From positions 2,604,001 to 2,668,000 of the forward strand of contig NC_003552.1 in assembly GCF_000007345.1 (NCBI RefSeq): DNA of 64,000 bases, read 5' to 3'. Origin of the DNA: Methanosarcina acetivorans C2A. GTDB taxonomy: Archaea; Halobacteriota; Methanosarcinia; Methanosarcinales; Methanosarcinaceae. The translations under genes were made by a program, and so were the position numbers. Below the pieces are notes generated by a model. That model was not told the DNA's origin. It did no database searches and saw only the letters and a program-made list of their open reading frames with translations. Shown piece after piece: positions 1 to 9,250 of this stretch (within the stretch, counting starts at the first letter, position 1; each line of letters opens with the position of its first letter).

Positions 1-778
1 TTTCATGATTCACAACAAATCCATCATCCTCAATGATCCCAATAATTTTTTCTTTGTGCATGGGAAGCTTATATGAGCCAGAAATCGTGACATCATCTGC
101 ATATCTTGAATACCTAAAATTTCGTCTTGCACAATATTTTGCTATCTTTTTGTCAAGTTTTAAAGCGACCAAGTTGGCTAACATTGGACTTGTAGGTGCA
201 CCCTGAGGTAATTTCCAATGATAAGTACAAAGATCAGCAAGTGTCCAAGCAATTTTTTTAGTATACCCAGCCGATTTAAATACATAATAAACAGATCTGA
301 AATTTATGCTTGGGAAAAAATCTTTAATGTCGACACCTAATACCAGATCTTGATTTACATGCACTTTAGCATTAGTAAAAATCGTCTTACCAGGAATGAA
401 TCCATGTGCGTAATCGCCAGAATTTAACTTATATAAAATATTGTCTAAAATCCATCTTTGAATATATTTCATTTTTTTAGATGGTGCATTGATTTCCCTA
501 AAATCCCCATTTTTCTTAGGTAGTTTAAATGTAATATATCCTTTCTTTTTGTTTGACAGAAAAAGATTAACTTGTTTAAGCGAAGAATTTGTTAGTTTGC
601 AAAAGTGGTTGATGTCATATATGTAAGGTAAATTTTTTGATTTTAATCGTTTGAAGGACTTGAATTGTTCTTCGTATTCCTCTTCAGTTAGGTTTGGAAT
701 TATGCCTTCTTCTGTGTAATTTTTAAACAAGATTTGTAATTTTTCATCTTCTGTTAGTTTATTTTCCACAGACACCAC
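1..778 (-). CDS. Retron-type reverse transcriptase (C-terminus beyond window edge)
   Basis: Translating the minus strand from 778 gives 259 residues with no stop before the window edge. Visible reverse transcriptase motifs, numbered from the GTG at 778, are DIKDFFPS (150-157), LPQGAPTSP (190-198) and the catalytic YADD (226-229). NAKVH at 136-140 matches the NAxxH motif that marks retron RTs rather than group II intron RTs. The family primes DNA synthesis from its own structured RNA to make msDNA, usually for phage defence. The RNA locus lies directly upstream (818-999). There is no ATG near the start; GTGs at 778, 775 and 769 are candidates, so the exact start is uncertain. The last third, with the VTG motif and any fused or following effector gene, lies outside the window. 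Identity as a retron RT is strong; its subtype cannot be assigned. Confidence 0.9.
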   Translation of the reverse strand, partial: MVSVENKLTEDEKLQILFKNYTEEGIIPNLTEEEYEEQFKSFKRLKSKNLPYIYDINHFCKLTNSSLKQVNLFLSNKKKGYITFKLPKKNGDFREINAPSKKMKYIQRWILDNILYKLNSGDYAHGFIPGKTIFTNAKVHVNQDLVLGVDIKDFFPSINFRSVYYVFKSAGYTKKIAWTLADLCTYHWKLPQGAPTSPMLANLVALKLDKKIAKYCARRNFRYSRYADDVTISGSYKLPMHKEKIIGIIEDDGFVVNHE

Positions 779-817
779 TATAACCAACTTAAAAAAATAT
801 ATTGATAAATATGTTTT

Positions 818-999
818 AGTTGCCCTCACTAAATCGTTGGGCGATTTACTGCATGGAATATCCAGTGCAGCCAGGGTACCGGCGGAGCGGATATTTCATG
901 TTTTCGGCCAAAGGTTTACCTTTGCTAAGTATGGCATTTGCATGGTGTAACACCACACATAACTCTCTGGCGAGAGTTAATTCAAAACTGAGGGCAACT
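818..999 (-). ncRNA. Retron msr-msd RNA locus
   Basis: Two arms of a perfect 11-bp inverted repeat, agttgccctca (818-828) and its complement (989-999), bracket a hairpin-rich 160-bp segment that ends 40 bp before the reverse transcriptase. This is the a1/a2 layout of retron RNAs. Read as the minus-strand transcript it contains, in order, a 7-bp stem with a 4-nt loop (978-961), a GGTGT/ACACC hairpin (955-943), an AAAGGT/ACCTTT hairpin (924-909) and a long msd-like stem, 852-863 pairing with 889-900 with one mismatch, around a GC-rich loop. The branching guanosine cannot be fixed by eye; it should lie just inside the a1 arm at the 989-999 side. No protein-coding reading of this segment looks real. 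Confidence 0.8.
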
Positions 1000-1029
1000 G
1001 AAGAAATGGAAGTTTACATAATATAAATA

Positions 1030-1358
1030 TTTGACGATGTGAAACAGTTATTAAGGAAAAGTAAGAAAAATGATAACTTTTTTCATTCATATTTATTCAC
1101 AATGATCCAAAGTAAATCGATCTTTGTGTATCCATCCGCTTTAAAAAGACCTTCCGATGATTGCTGTTAGTAGTAAATGATAACCGAGTAACAAACGCCC
1201 CTGCCATCTTGCCTGACGATCTTTTGCTGATTCTCTTCTTTTTTGTCTTTTTATGGGACACGCCGCTCTCCTTCATCGAGCGTGACAAGAACGGTTCAGT
1301 AAGCCTAATATGGTTGTAAGGGTCAGAGTTCAGGATTCAATTTCTTAAAACTTCATTT
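1030..1358. other. Gap without recognised gene
   Basis: This is AT-rich sequence between the retron RNA and the broken hsdS. A 63-codon lysine/arginine-rich open frame on the minus strand (1097-1288) has no recognisable domain and no clear ribosome-binding site, so it is not called. The promoter for the retron transcript should lie here, just above 1000, but no convincing TATA element stands out. Confidence 0.4.
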
Positions 1359-2248
1359 TTATGAAAACAGTTCTCCTGTGAAGGCTTTCTGCATAAGGGA
1401 GTCGAAGAGGTTATTGATTTTGAAAGAGGATTGTTGTTGAGATACAGTTGTTTTTTCAATTTGGTGTACCATCTCAGCAAATCTGAGCTGAAGATCAAGA
1501 GATGCAATCAAAGCAGGGAAATTTTTCAATTGAGTCGAATTTATGCTTGCAATTCCCGTAGTTTGTTTTGCAGATTTGAGGAAATACATTTTTCCATAGG
1601 TGCTACCTATAAGCATACTCAAATACTCAGGAACTAGACATTCTCTGTTGACTCTTACTCTAAATATGTGGTTTTGATGTATACAGGTTGGAATTTGTCT
1701 GTTCCAAACAGCACCCCTTCCCAATTTATCGGGATCTCCACCTTCGGTTAGTAAAATATCCCCACCTTGCAGTGCATATTTTTCTACATCTGATGGTAAA
1801 ACTTCAATCTCTTTAATTTCTGTTAAGTCCAGATAACCATCCTGAACGTTTGCCACTCTCAAATAAGGAACAAAAACAGTAGGCTTTCCAGCAAGTTTTC
1901 TTCCCTTTGTAACTCCAGATACGATTTCAGAAACATCTTTCAACTTTATTTCTTTCCAATTTTTAGGATTTACTACCGGATCTCCAAACATCTCCAAAAA
2001 CACACTCTGAAGAAGCTTCTGCGTCAACTCATCCGCCTGTGCCCGGAGTTTTTTAGTTTCTTCGGCTTTTTTGAGGATGGAGACGATTTTTTGCTGGGTT
2101 TCGAGAGGAGGAACTGGGATTTTAATTGTATTCAGCTGTTTTGCAGAAAGGTGTTTTACTGTTACAAACGCGGTTCTATCTTCAATGTCTTTTAGAATTT
2201 TCACCAATGACCGGTAAGCGAAATCCGGCAAAAGATCATTTGATTTTA
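1359..2248 (-). pseudogene. hsdS: Type I restriction specificity subunit, 3' part, cut by IS
   Basis: This is the C-terminal 294 codons of an HsdS DNA-recognition subunit, continuing the gene that starts at 4148. It carries the end of the first target-recognition domain, the central conserved helix (PLETQQKIVSILKKAEE), a complete second recognition domain, and the C-terminal LMQKAFTGEL helix typical of the family. The insertion sequence at 2249-3845 separates it from its start codon. Removing the element plus one 8-bp target copy joins the two parts in frame (GTA AAA TCA AAT GAT) into a 394-residue protein, the usual HsdS length. Any independent start here would make only a half-specificity protein. 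Confidence 0.9.
2241..2248. repeat. Target site duplication, left copy
   Basis: The 8-bp sequence tgatttta directly flanks the left terminal inverted repeat and is repeated at 3846-3853 after the right one. In the restored hsdS only one copy is present. Confidence 0.9.
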
Positions 2249-2276
2249 GAGACTTTTTATTATTTTCTGGTTTTTC
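2249..2276 (+). repeat. Left terminal inverted repeat of the IS
   Basis: Its 28 bp match the complement of the right end with three differences, at positions 4, 12 and 14. Confidence 0.88.
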
Positions 2277-2339
2277 GTTTTCCCTCTATATCGTGCAAAA
2301 CAATAAAATTTTAATTATATTGATATATTTTTTCTATTT

Positions 2340-3626
2340 ATGGGAAAAGGAAACATTGCAATAGATAAATCAATGATAAAAACGATAGTTGACGGCAAAA
2401 TAATAATTCCTTTGCCAAAAGTTTTGGTTGAAAATCGATACTATCCTATGTTCTCTATATTCTCCCCTACTCAGTGTGATAGTTGTGGAAGTAAATTACA
2501 TGTTAACTCTCATCACACTCGTTTTATTATATCACGTTACGGCACTATATCTCTCAATGTTACATACTGGCTTTGTCCCACTTGTAAGAAACATTATCAT
2601 GATCGGGTTATTGGTGTTCAGGGTTCTGCAAATTACAGTTCTGAATATTATGATACACAAATAAATGTCAGATACGATGGACGATGCAGTCTGCACAATT
2701 CTCGGCGAATTGGGGAAACATATACAGAAGGAGTAATAAATGTCTGTGGAAGAGCTCCTTGTCCCACTTCATTGTGGTTATATGAACAGAAACTAGCAAA
2801 ACTTTCAAAGCAAGAACTTTTGAACCAAGGAGTTAGCTTTGAAGAAACATTGTATGTTGATGGGAATTGGATCAAGAATGGATGGAAAAAAAAGCTTGAA
2901 GAATTTATTGGAACGAAACTCACAAAGAAAGAATGGAAAAAAATGCGATATAAATCTGTTTACGTTGTTGCTACCAAAGAGAAGGTCATTTTAGATTTTG
3001 AAGTAACTGAGAGGTTACCAACAATTGAGGCTCTGATGCCTCTTTTTATACGAATAAAGAACCGATTTCCTGAAGATAAAATCAAAAAGATTGTTTCTGA
3101 TGAGGATAAAGCGATCATTGGAGCCGTAAAAATGGTCTTTCCTGAAGTGACTCATTCTTTTTGTGTGTTTCATCAATTAAAAAACGTTAGTAAGAGGTAT
3201 TATGAGGAATTCAGTTCTGTTGAAGAGATTCCAGATAACGATAAGATTACCTACAATGAGATATCTCAATTGATACTTTCTGATACGGTTATCAGTGCTG
3301 TTGCGCATATTCAGAAGATACGAGAATTTAACTCTGATCTTGAACTTTCTGAAGCGTCTCATAAAGCGATTTCTTATGCCGAAGAGATTTTCAGCAAGAA
3401 TGTGAGCTTCTTGAAAAAAGGTTTTACACCTGAGACAGATAATACAATGGAACAAATATTTTCTTTGATATGTGATATAGTAGACAAAGTAAGGTCATTC
3501 AAAACCGATAATGGACTAACTAATTTTTGTTACAATCTATTTACTTTTTTCAACAAACGGTGTTTCAGCACTGGAAAATGGAAAGGTTTCTCACCTTTAA
3601 TGAGAGCAAGATTCCAATATGGATAA
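2340..3626 (+). CDS. DDE transposase with N-terminal zinc ribbon
   Basis: This 428-residue protein is the only gene of the insertion sequence. Two CxxC pairs (C46/C49 and C79/C82) form a likely zinc ribbon for DNA binding. The catalytic domain shows D174 in YVDGNW, D254 in IVSDEDKA and E371 in DNTMEQIFS, with the CVFHQLKNV segment characteristic of IS256/MULE-type transposases between the second D and the E. The C-terminal FNKRCFSTGKWKG stretch also fits that group. The start ATG at 2340 lies 91 bp inside the left inverted repeat. The frame is unbroken and all three acidic residues are present, so the enzyme may be active. Confidence 0.88.
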   Translation: MGKGNIAIDKSMIKTIVDGKIIIPLPKVLVENRYYPMFSIFSPTQCDSCGSKLHVNSHHTRFIISRYGTISLNVTYWLCPTCKKHYHDRVIGVQGSANYSSEYYDTQINVRYDGRCSLHNSRRIGETYTEGVINVCGRAPCPTSLWLYEQKLAKLSKQELLNQGVSFEETLYVDGNWIKNGWKKKLEEFIGTKLTKKEWKKMRYKSVYVVATKEKVILDFEVTERLPTIEALMPLFIRIKNRFPEDKIKKIVSDEDKAIIGAVKMVFPEVTHSFCVFHQLKNVSKRYYEEFSSVEEIPDNDKITYNEISQLILSDTVISAVAHIQKIREFNSDLELSEASHKAISYAEEIFSKNVSFLKKGFTPETDNTMEQIFSLICDIVDKVRSFKTDNGLTNFCYNLFTFFNKRCFSTGKWKGFSPLMRARFQYG

Positions 3627-3817
3627 TGCTAGAATTGGAGAATAATTAGTTCTTAAACTTGATGGCTTATAGCTGTAGCTGTCGGAAATTCCCACAAAAA
3701 TAGTTCCACAATTTGGAAAATTTTGGTGAATGCTTGTGTAAATGAATCAACATTTTTAAATGAGTGAATTGATTTGCTCAAATTGGGATGAAATTTTGTG
3801 GTTGTCTTGAAATTGAA

Positions 3818-3845
3818 GAAAAACCAGAAAAAATTAAAAAGACTC
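3818..3845 (-). repeat. Right terminal inverted repeat of the IS
   Basis: It is the reverse complement of the left repeat with three mismatches. It is followed directly by the second tgatttta target copy. Confidence 0.88.
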
Positions 3846-3853
3846 TGATTTTA
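3846..3853. repeat. Target site duplication, right copy
   Basis: This is the second copy of the 8-bp target tgatttta. Confidence 0.9.
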
Positions 3854-4148
3854 CAATCAGTTTGCAAACTCGCTGGTTCAATAAAGCAGGTTCACCAGTC
3901 CATTTTACAATGTTGAATTCTCCATCCATACCAATTAGGATGTCACTATTTTGCACCAGATATGATTCATCATACTCTCCCGCGTAATAAGTTTCTGTGA
4001 ATCCTTGTTTTAAATTTCTAATCCTAATTATTTTTACACCCTTTCCATCTTCATTAAAATATGAAGACTCGAAGGCTCCACCATAAAAAAAATTAGCTAA
4101 TTCGCTCAGTTTGTTCCATTCCCATCCTTCAGGCAGTTTGTTTTCCAT
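3846..4148 (-). pseudogene. hsdS: Type I restriction specificity subunit, 5' part, cut by IS
   Basis: This is the first 101 codons of the interrupted hsdS. It begins MENKLPEGWEW, the usual start of a target-recognition domain, behind a GAAGGG ribosome-binding site 11 bp after the hsdR stop. As it stands, translation runs into the insertion sequence and stops after three foreign residues, giving a 104-residue fragment of one recognition domain that cannot form a working subunit. It is in frame with 1359-2248 if the element is removed. Confidence 0.9.
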
Positions 4149-4159
4149 TTTTCAACCCT

Positions 4160-7027
4160 TCACATAAACAGATCTTTTTCAACGCCTTTGCAGATGTCGA
4201 TGAAGGAATTTAATTCTTCCTGAGTGAACATCGGGAAGGGGGAAGTTGTGCCGAAGTTGGTGAAGGGGGGCTGCCAGAGGGTGGAGTATTCGATGTGTTT
4301 CTTTTTCAGGAAGACGGTCTGGAGAGTCAGGATGAAGTTGAGCTGGTCTGAGGAGTAGTGCTTATTATTTTCGATTATGTAGGTCTGGAAGGCGTCCTTG
4401 ATCAGGGCGTCAGGGGCAGGGGAGGAGTAGAGGCCCAGCACCTGGCGGATGAAGTCCACAAGCGAAGCGTGCCGGCTGGGGTAGAGATTGGAAAGGCTGG
4501 CGAGGCTGGAAAGCTTCGGGTTGTCAGGGGTGAGGTCTGCGTTCAGGAGGGTTTCTTCAAGCTGCTCAAGGTCATAATCGGTAAGAGGTTCGTTATTTTT
4601 GATTTTCCGGACGGCGGGGTGGGTTTCGGCAAGGGCTCTGATGCATGCTTCGACTTCGCGGCGGTAGGCTTCCACATAGGAGGGGTCATTTCCGCCGGAG
4701 ATCTGCCACTCTTTTCTTTCTGCAATGATGTCACTCATATCGATTACTATCGTTTCGCGGGGTTCTTTTGCCATATAGGGCATGAGGGGAGCGAGGTCGG
4801 AGAGGAGGAGCTGCACATCTTCAAAGCTTACGGTTTCCCAGAAGGAGCGAGAAAGCACGTTGTCCATCAGGGCTTCTTTTGCACGGACCGAATCAAGGGT
4901 GCGGGGGAGGCGGTCTACCATTTCGGCAATTGAAGTTTTCAGGCGGTCGATTTCTGCCTTATCGTTTTCCAGAAGCGCGTAAGCCAGCTTTTCGCAGCGC
5001 AGAGTGAAGGTTGCTTCCTTGAGGTTCACGTCCGGCTTGAACTTCATCAGGGGCATGATTTTCTTCTGCAAGAACTCGACCGGGTCAACTGCGATATTGT
5101 CCCAGAGTTTAGGGGATAGGGCTTTTTCCACGTCCTGAAGGTGTTCCCGCACGTTTACCGAATCGCGGGGAAGGGATTCGATATCGGAAATAATCTTTGC
5201 CTTCACCTGCTCGGCAGCTTTTTCCGATGCAGGGTCTCTGTGCTGCATCAGTTCTCCGAGCTGTTTGAGCCGGGTCAGGAAAATGCGGTTTGTAATCGCT
5301 TCGGCAGACTCATTTTGTACACCTTCGGGGTTCATATTCCAGTATTCAAAATTGTTCCAGAAATCAAAGACCTTGAAATACTCTTTTTTTCCGTCAGGCA
5401 ACCATTCCCTGTGTTCGCAGGCCCCGTCTGCCCGCGTGCCTCTGCCAAGCATCTGCCAGAACTTGATTTTTGAAAATACGGGTTTTGCAAAGACCAGGTT
5501 GCAGACCTCGGGGACATCGATACCGGTGTCCATCATGTCAACTGATATTGCAATCCTCGGGAACGGCTTTTCTTCAAAGTCCTTGATCAACTGCTGGGCT
5601 CTTGAGTCTTCAGAGACAATAATCCTTGCCAGCTTTCCTTTATATTCGGGGTAAAGCTTCTCAAAAGCTTCCCAGAGCCTCTTTGCATGCAGTTTTGAGA
5701 TTGCAAAAAAGATAGTTTTTGCGGGCAGCGTTCCTGCCTGGTCGGTAAGGCAGTTTTCCATAAACTCCCGCACAATTGCTTCGGAAGTGCCCTTGACTGC
5801 AATTTTTTTCTCAAGCTCCGTGCCTTCAAAGTTGATTTCATCAGGGTCTATGCCTTTCTTTATCAGTTCTTCCCGTTCGCCTTCGGTCAGGTTTTCAGGC
5901 TTTATGCCTTCTATCTGGAAATATGTCCTGGCGCCTGAGATATTCTTCCTGAAATCGCAAAGCACGGCGTCCCGAACAGCGTCCTCATAAGAGTAAAGGG
6001 CAGTCGGGATATCGTCGTTGCACTCGAAAAACCTGAAGGTGTCCCTGTCCACCATATCAGCAGGCGTAGCTGTCAGTCCTATCTGGATTGCATCAAGGTA
6101 GGTAAAAATCCCTTTCCATTTCGAATAAATTGACCTGTGGGCTTCGTCAGAAAAGATCAGGTCAAACGCTCCGGGAGAAATCCTGTACATCTCGTTTCTG
6201 TCTTTCTGGTTGTAAATCTCCTGAAAAGTCTGAATCGTGGAAACGTACAGCCTGCAGTTGGAATTGTAGTTTCCTGAAAGGATAATTTCTTTTGTTTCTT
6301 CCGGGAAAAAACGCAGGTATCCCTTCTCATAAGCCTGCTTTCGAAGGGCTTTTCTGTCCGTTAGAAAGAGGACTCTCTGAACCCTGCCTTCCCGAATGAG
6401 CTGATCAATAATCGCCATTGCAACCCTGGTTTTTCCAGTTCCGGTCGCCATCACAATAAGGGCTTTCCTGTGCCCTTTGTGTATGTGTTCGACAACCCTT
6501 GTCGCGACCTCTATGCTTTTTGCACGGTCTACAATGCTTCCGTCAATATCTATTTCGGCTTCCAGCTCCGAGTTTTTTCTCTGGTAGAGCAGCCTTTCAA
6601 GATCTTTCAGGGAATAAAAACCCTTTAGCTGGCGGGGTCCGTAGCGTTCTCTGTCCCATAACCATATCTGATAGCCGTTCGAAAGGAAAATGAAAACTTC
6701 TTTCCCTGTCTGTGCTTTTATATCATCAGCATACTCTTCAGCTTGCTTTTGTCCCAGAATAGGGTCTTTAGTTGTTCGCTTGGCTTCGATTATTGCAAGT
6801 GGTTTTCCGGTACTGTCCAGCAGCAGATAATCTGCATACTTGCTCTCAGCATCATTTCTGCGGGTTTCGTTAACCTGCTTGTAGTCCTGTTTTTTAAAAT
6901 CAGATTGTTTTGTGTCAACTTCGAGGACAACTTTTGACCTGTCGTTTACGTCCCAGCCCTGTTCCTTAAGTAAAATATCTATTTTTAGTTTCCTTGTCTG
7001 GAACTCGTTCAGGTCGAGCATTTTCAC
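4160..7027 (-). CDS. hsdR: Type I restriction enzyme, R subunit (first locus)
   Basis: This 955-residue EcoEI-type HsdR is the motor and nuclease of a type I restriction complex. The N-terminal nuclease shows D66 and E81-A-K83 (LAIIEAKR) of the PD-(D/E)xK fold. The superfamily 2 motor follows with Walker A MATGTGKT (193-200), DEAH (294-297), a LTATP motif and a later QMLGRGTRADG motif VI. The long C-terminal region contacts the other subunits in relatives. The gene is complete and followed at 11 bp by hsdS, but that hsdS is disrupted and no hsdM is adjacent, so this R subunit is probably without its own partners. The start could also be the ATG two codons downstream. Confidence 0.93.
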   Translation of the reverse strand: MKMLDLNEFQTRKLKIDILLKEQGWDVNDRSKVVLEVDTKQSDFKKQDYKQVNETRRNDAESKYADYLLLDSTGKPLAIIEAKRTTKDPILGQKQAEEYADDIKAQTGKEVFIFLSNGYQIWLWDRERYGPRQLKGFYSLKDLERLLYQRKNSELEAEIDIDGSIVDRAKSIEVATRVVEHIHKGHRKALIVMATGTGKTRVAMAIIDQLIREGRVQRVLFLTDRKALRKQAYEKGYLRFFPEETKEIILSGNYNSNCRLYVSTIQTFQEIYNQKDRNEMYRISPGAFDLIFSDEAHRSIYSKWKGIFTYLDAIQIGLTATPADMVDRDTFRFFECNDDIPTALYSYEDAVRDAVLCDFRKNISGARTYFQIEGIKPENLTEGEREELIKKGIDPDEINFEGTELEKKIAVKGTSEAIVREFMENCLTDQAGTLPAKTIFFAISKLHAKRLWEAFEKLYPEYKGKLARIIVSEDSRAQQLIKDFEEKPFPRIAISVDMMDTGIDVPEVCNLVFAKPVFSKIKFWQMLGRGTRADGACEHREWLPDGKKEYFKVFDFWNNFEYWNMNPEGVQNESAEAITNRIFLTRLKQLGELMQHRDPASEKAAEQVKAKIISDIESLPRDSVNVREHLQDVEKALSPKLWDNIAVDPVEFLQKKIMPLMKFKPDVNLKEATFTLRCEKLAYALLENDKAEIDRLKTSIAEMVDRLPRTLDSVRAKEALMDNVLSRSFWETVSFEDVQLLLSDLAPLMPYMAKEPRETIVIDMSDIIAERKEWQISGGNDPSYVEAYRREVEACIRALAETHPAVRKIKNNEPLTDYDLEQLEETLLNADLTPDNPKLSSLASLSNLYPSRHASLVDFIRQVLGLYSSPAPDALIKDAFQTYIIENNKHYSSDQLNFILTLQTVFLKKKHIEYSTLWQPPFTNFGTTSPFPMFTQEELNSFIDICKGVEKDLFM

Positions 7028-7391
7028 CCTCGAAATACATATTACTAAAAATCTTTTATCAAAGTTCTTTCCGCTTATATAAAAAGATTAGGAATTTATC
7101 CAGACCTTTGCTGATATGTATTCAGATATTTGATTCATTTTGTACTGTTTACGAAAATATAAAGAAACACGAGCTAAGCAAATAATCAAAAAATATAAAA
7201 AAGTAGAAGAACTACTAATAAAAGTTAGAAGAGACCCCCCTGCCAAATACAGATAATATTTTACCATAATTATATCAGGAGTCCTGAAGTTCTTTCCTGA
7301 TATTTTGGATTTTCAATTACGGGGTATCTTGCTGTCTGGAATAAATTAGAGGTTTGGGAAATCAGAGGTTTGTAACCGTGAGGTTGGGAAT
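7028..7391. other. Divergent intergenic region
   Basis: These 364 AT-rich bases lie between hsdR (minus) and a plus-strand membrane protein gene and should hold both promoters. The only clear signal is a GAGGTTGGG ribosome-binding site just before 7392. No repeat or RNA gene was recognised. Confidence 0.4.
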
Positions 7392-8291
7392 ATGGATAAA
7401 ACCTTGAAAATTTTACTTTATATAGTATTAATTCCTGTGGGTTTAATCGTACTTTTTTATGGGGGGTTTGCTGCACTCCTTATCGGTATGGACCAGGCTT
7501 CTTATGACGGAAATGAAATTTACGTAGGACCTATTGATTTTGAGTCGGTGCTTGTAAAAGCAGAGGAATCGGGATACGATATTAGCGGTGATGACAGGCT
7601 CAACGAATCAACTTTAATAGAGCCCGGGAATGTCGAAGCCCTTGAAGAGCGGTTTGAGAGCGATTACATGGTGTACAGGGTTGTGTTTTACTACAACGAA
7701 AATACGTTCGATGACACTTACCTTGAATTTTGTAAATATGAAGGTCCGGAAGTGATAATTACACTCTGGAACCCCGATCATCCTGATGTATCCGACTTTC
7801 CGGATGATTCGTGGATGCTTGAAATGCTGAGGTTGAGTTTAGGGCTGAACGAAAACGGTTCGCAGGAGTTACTTGAGAGACTGAAGCTTGAAAGCTCAAA
7901 GCGAGAGTGGGGTGCAGAAGTGAGCACAAACGAAAGTGTAGATTTTCCGGCAGTCTATGCCTACCTGAATCAAAGCAGTACGAGCACTGTTGTCGAATCC
8001 GGTATGTGGAATGATGAAGAATTCTACAGGAACGGAACGCAAATAGGATACATAGCTTATGTTATTCCTGAAATTACTGTCAGCACCAGCCACAAATTTA
8101 ACAAATATACACTTCATGTGAGCAGTTCCGGATTTGTACGTGCAGACATTCTAATGCATAGAGCCAGCGCCGGAAGAAAAATTCCTGAAGATGAATATCA
8201 GGCAGTGTTTAAGGAGATGTTTGAAAAACTGGGGCTTCCCGCTGAAAAGGTTGATGAGTTCGAGTTTAGATATACATCGAGTGTGTGGTGA
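7392..8291 (+). CDS. Membrane-anchored protein of unknown function
   Basis: This is a 299-residue protein I do not recognise. One strongly hydrophobic N-terminal segment (about residues 6-33) should anchor it in the cytoplasmic membrane, leaving an acidic, N-glycosylation-motif-rich outer domain of about 260 residues. There are no cysteines forming an obvious motif and no catalytic signature. The start ATG has a good GAGGTTGGG ribosome-binding site. It is a single-gene unit, divergent from hsdR and convergent with the LysE-type exporter. It is likely a lineage-restricted Methanosarcina surface protein. Confidence 0.7.
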   Translation: MDKTLKILLYIVLIPVGLIVLFYGGFAALLIGMDQASYDGNEIYVGPIDFESVLVKAEESGYDISGDDRLNESTLIEPGNVEALEERFESDYMVYRVVFYYNENTFDDTYLEFCKYEGPEVIITLWNPDHPDVSDFPDDSWMLEMLRLSLGLNENGSQELLERLKLESSKREWGAEVSTNESVDFPAVYAYLNQSSTSTVVESGMWNDEEFYRNGTQIGYIAYVIPEITVSTSHKFNKYTLHVSSSGFVRADILMHRASAGRKIPEDEYQAVFKEMFEKLGLPAEKVDEFEFRYTSSVW

Positions 8292-8299
8292 AGTCTTCA

Positions 8300-8380
8300 C
8301 ACGTTATCTTTTTCTTTTTTCTTATTCTTCATTTTACTGTTTGTTTTCTCTTTTTCTTCTCCTCTTTTCTCCTTCCCAGC
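8300..8380 (+). terminator. Pyrimidine-rich termination tract
   Basis: About 80 bases, nearly all T and C with several T runs, follow the stop codon of the 7392-8291 gene in the gap before the convergent exporter gene. Archaeal termination uses such U-rich tracts; the assignment rests on composition only. Confidence 0.35.
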
Positions 8381-8439
8381 TTAAATTAGAGACGTACGGA
8401 GATAAAAATTCAATGGGAACGGCTCCAAAAGGGGAGGCT

Positions 8440-9072
8440 TCAAATTACGTTCAATGAATCCAGGCCCACTTTAATAAAAGTCAATCCGAAGACAATCTGT
8501 GCAATTCCAAGAGCCCGGATAATGGATAAGTAATACTTGCTGTTGATAAAAAATTTTGATTTCTCTACAATCAGTGCGACTCCCACCTTTGACCCTACAA
8601 GCAGCATATAGAACCCGGCTATGAATAGGATTGTAGCCCAGACGTGGATACTGAAGCTCTTATAAATTATTGGCCCGCCTATGGAGAGCCAGAAGACGTA
8701 CGGGTGCGGGTTTCCGAAGTTGACAATAACTCCTTTTTTAAGGGCGTCTTTCTTTGCTTCTTTTATTTCAAAGCTGTCCGTTCTGGATTTCAGAGATTCG
8801 ATTCCTGAGTATATCAGATATGAAGCCCCGAAAAATGCAATAATTCCAATAACAAAATCAGAGCCTGTCAGGTGGGAAAGAACAAACAGTACGGCTAAAA
8901 TTATTGGCAGGTCCGTAATCAGAGGAGATACTGCAACCTTTATTCCTTCCCACTTGCCGTGCTGCAGAGTCTCAGAAATAGTTACAGCTAAGAGTGGGCC
9001 AGGCGATGTCCCTGCAGCAAGACCAAGAAAAGCTCCCATGACTAAATATTCAATAAGATCAAGCATTTGCAT
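8440..9072 (-). CDS. LysE/RhtB-type exporter
   Basis: This 210-residue integral membrane protein has about six hydrophobic segments. The N-terminal GLAAGTSPGPLLAVTI stretch and the later NFGNPHPYVFW segment are typical of the LysE superfamily, which exports amino acids and similar small solutes. The ATG at 9072 is preferred because it places the first membrane helix at the N-terminus as in the family; an upstream ATG at 9135 would add 21 charged residues. The substrate is unknown. It stands alone, with no neighbouring LysG-type regulator. Confidence 0.8.
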   Translation of the reverse strand: MQMLDLIEYLVMGAFLGLAAGTSPGPLLAVTISETLQHGKWEGIKVAVSPLITDLPIILAVLFVLSHLTGSDFVIGIIAFFGASYLIYSGIESLKSRTDSFEIKEAKKDALKKGVIVNFGNPHPYVFWLSIGGPIIYKSFSIHVWATILFIAGFYMLLVGSKVGVALIVEKSKFFINSKYYLSIIRALGIAQIVFGLTFIKVGLDSLNVI

Positions 9073-9250
9073 CGCTTCTTTTTTCACTTTAGATACTAAT
9101 CCGGACATCCGATTAGAAAGTACATAATTGTACAATAATGATATGAGAAATACTTTAATGCTATATATAATCCTTTGATTTCATACGGTACTTTAGTTTT
9201 AAACCCGGACTTTAGCCCTAAACCGAGCTTTCCGGAAGAAAAAAAGGCGC

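Larger units (their letters stand above)
2249..3845 (+). mobile_element. Insertion sequence, 1597 bp, ISH6- or IS256-like
   Basis: A complete element sits inside hsdS. It is bounded by 28-bp terminal inverted repeats that match at 25 of 28 positions (2249-2276 against the complement of 3818-3845, outer end GAG(A/T)CTTTTT, inner part CTGGTTTTTC) and by an 8-bp target duplication tgatttta. It carries one transposase gene on the plus strand. The size, 8-bp duplication and zinc-ribbon DDE transposase resemble archaeal ISH6-type or IS256/MULE-related elements; the family name is from memory and not checked. The intact ends, intact transposase and perfect duplication suggest a recent insertion. Confidence 0.92.

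Noticed and set aside
820-1026. 68-codon plus-strand frame across the retron RNA
   Set aside because: It lies entirely over the inverted-repeat-bounded structured locus, has no ribosome-binding site and no domain; the RNA explains the sequence better.
4358-4933. 191-codon plus-strand frame opposite hsdR
   Set aside because: It is antisense to a well-supported HsdR coding region; the composition of the product is glycine/valine-rich shadow sequence.
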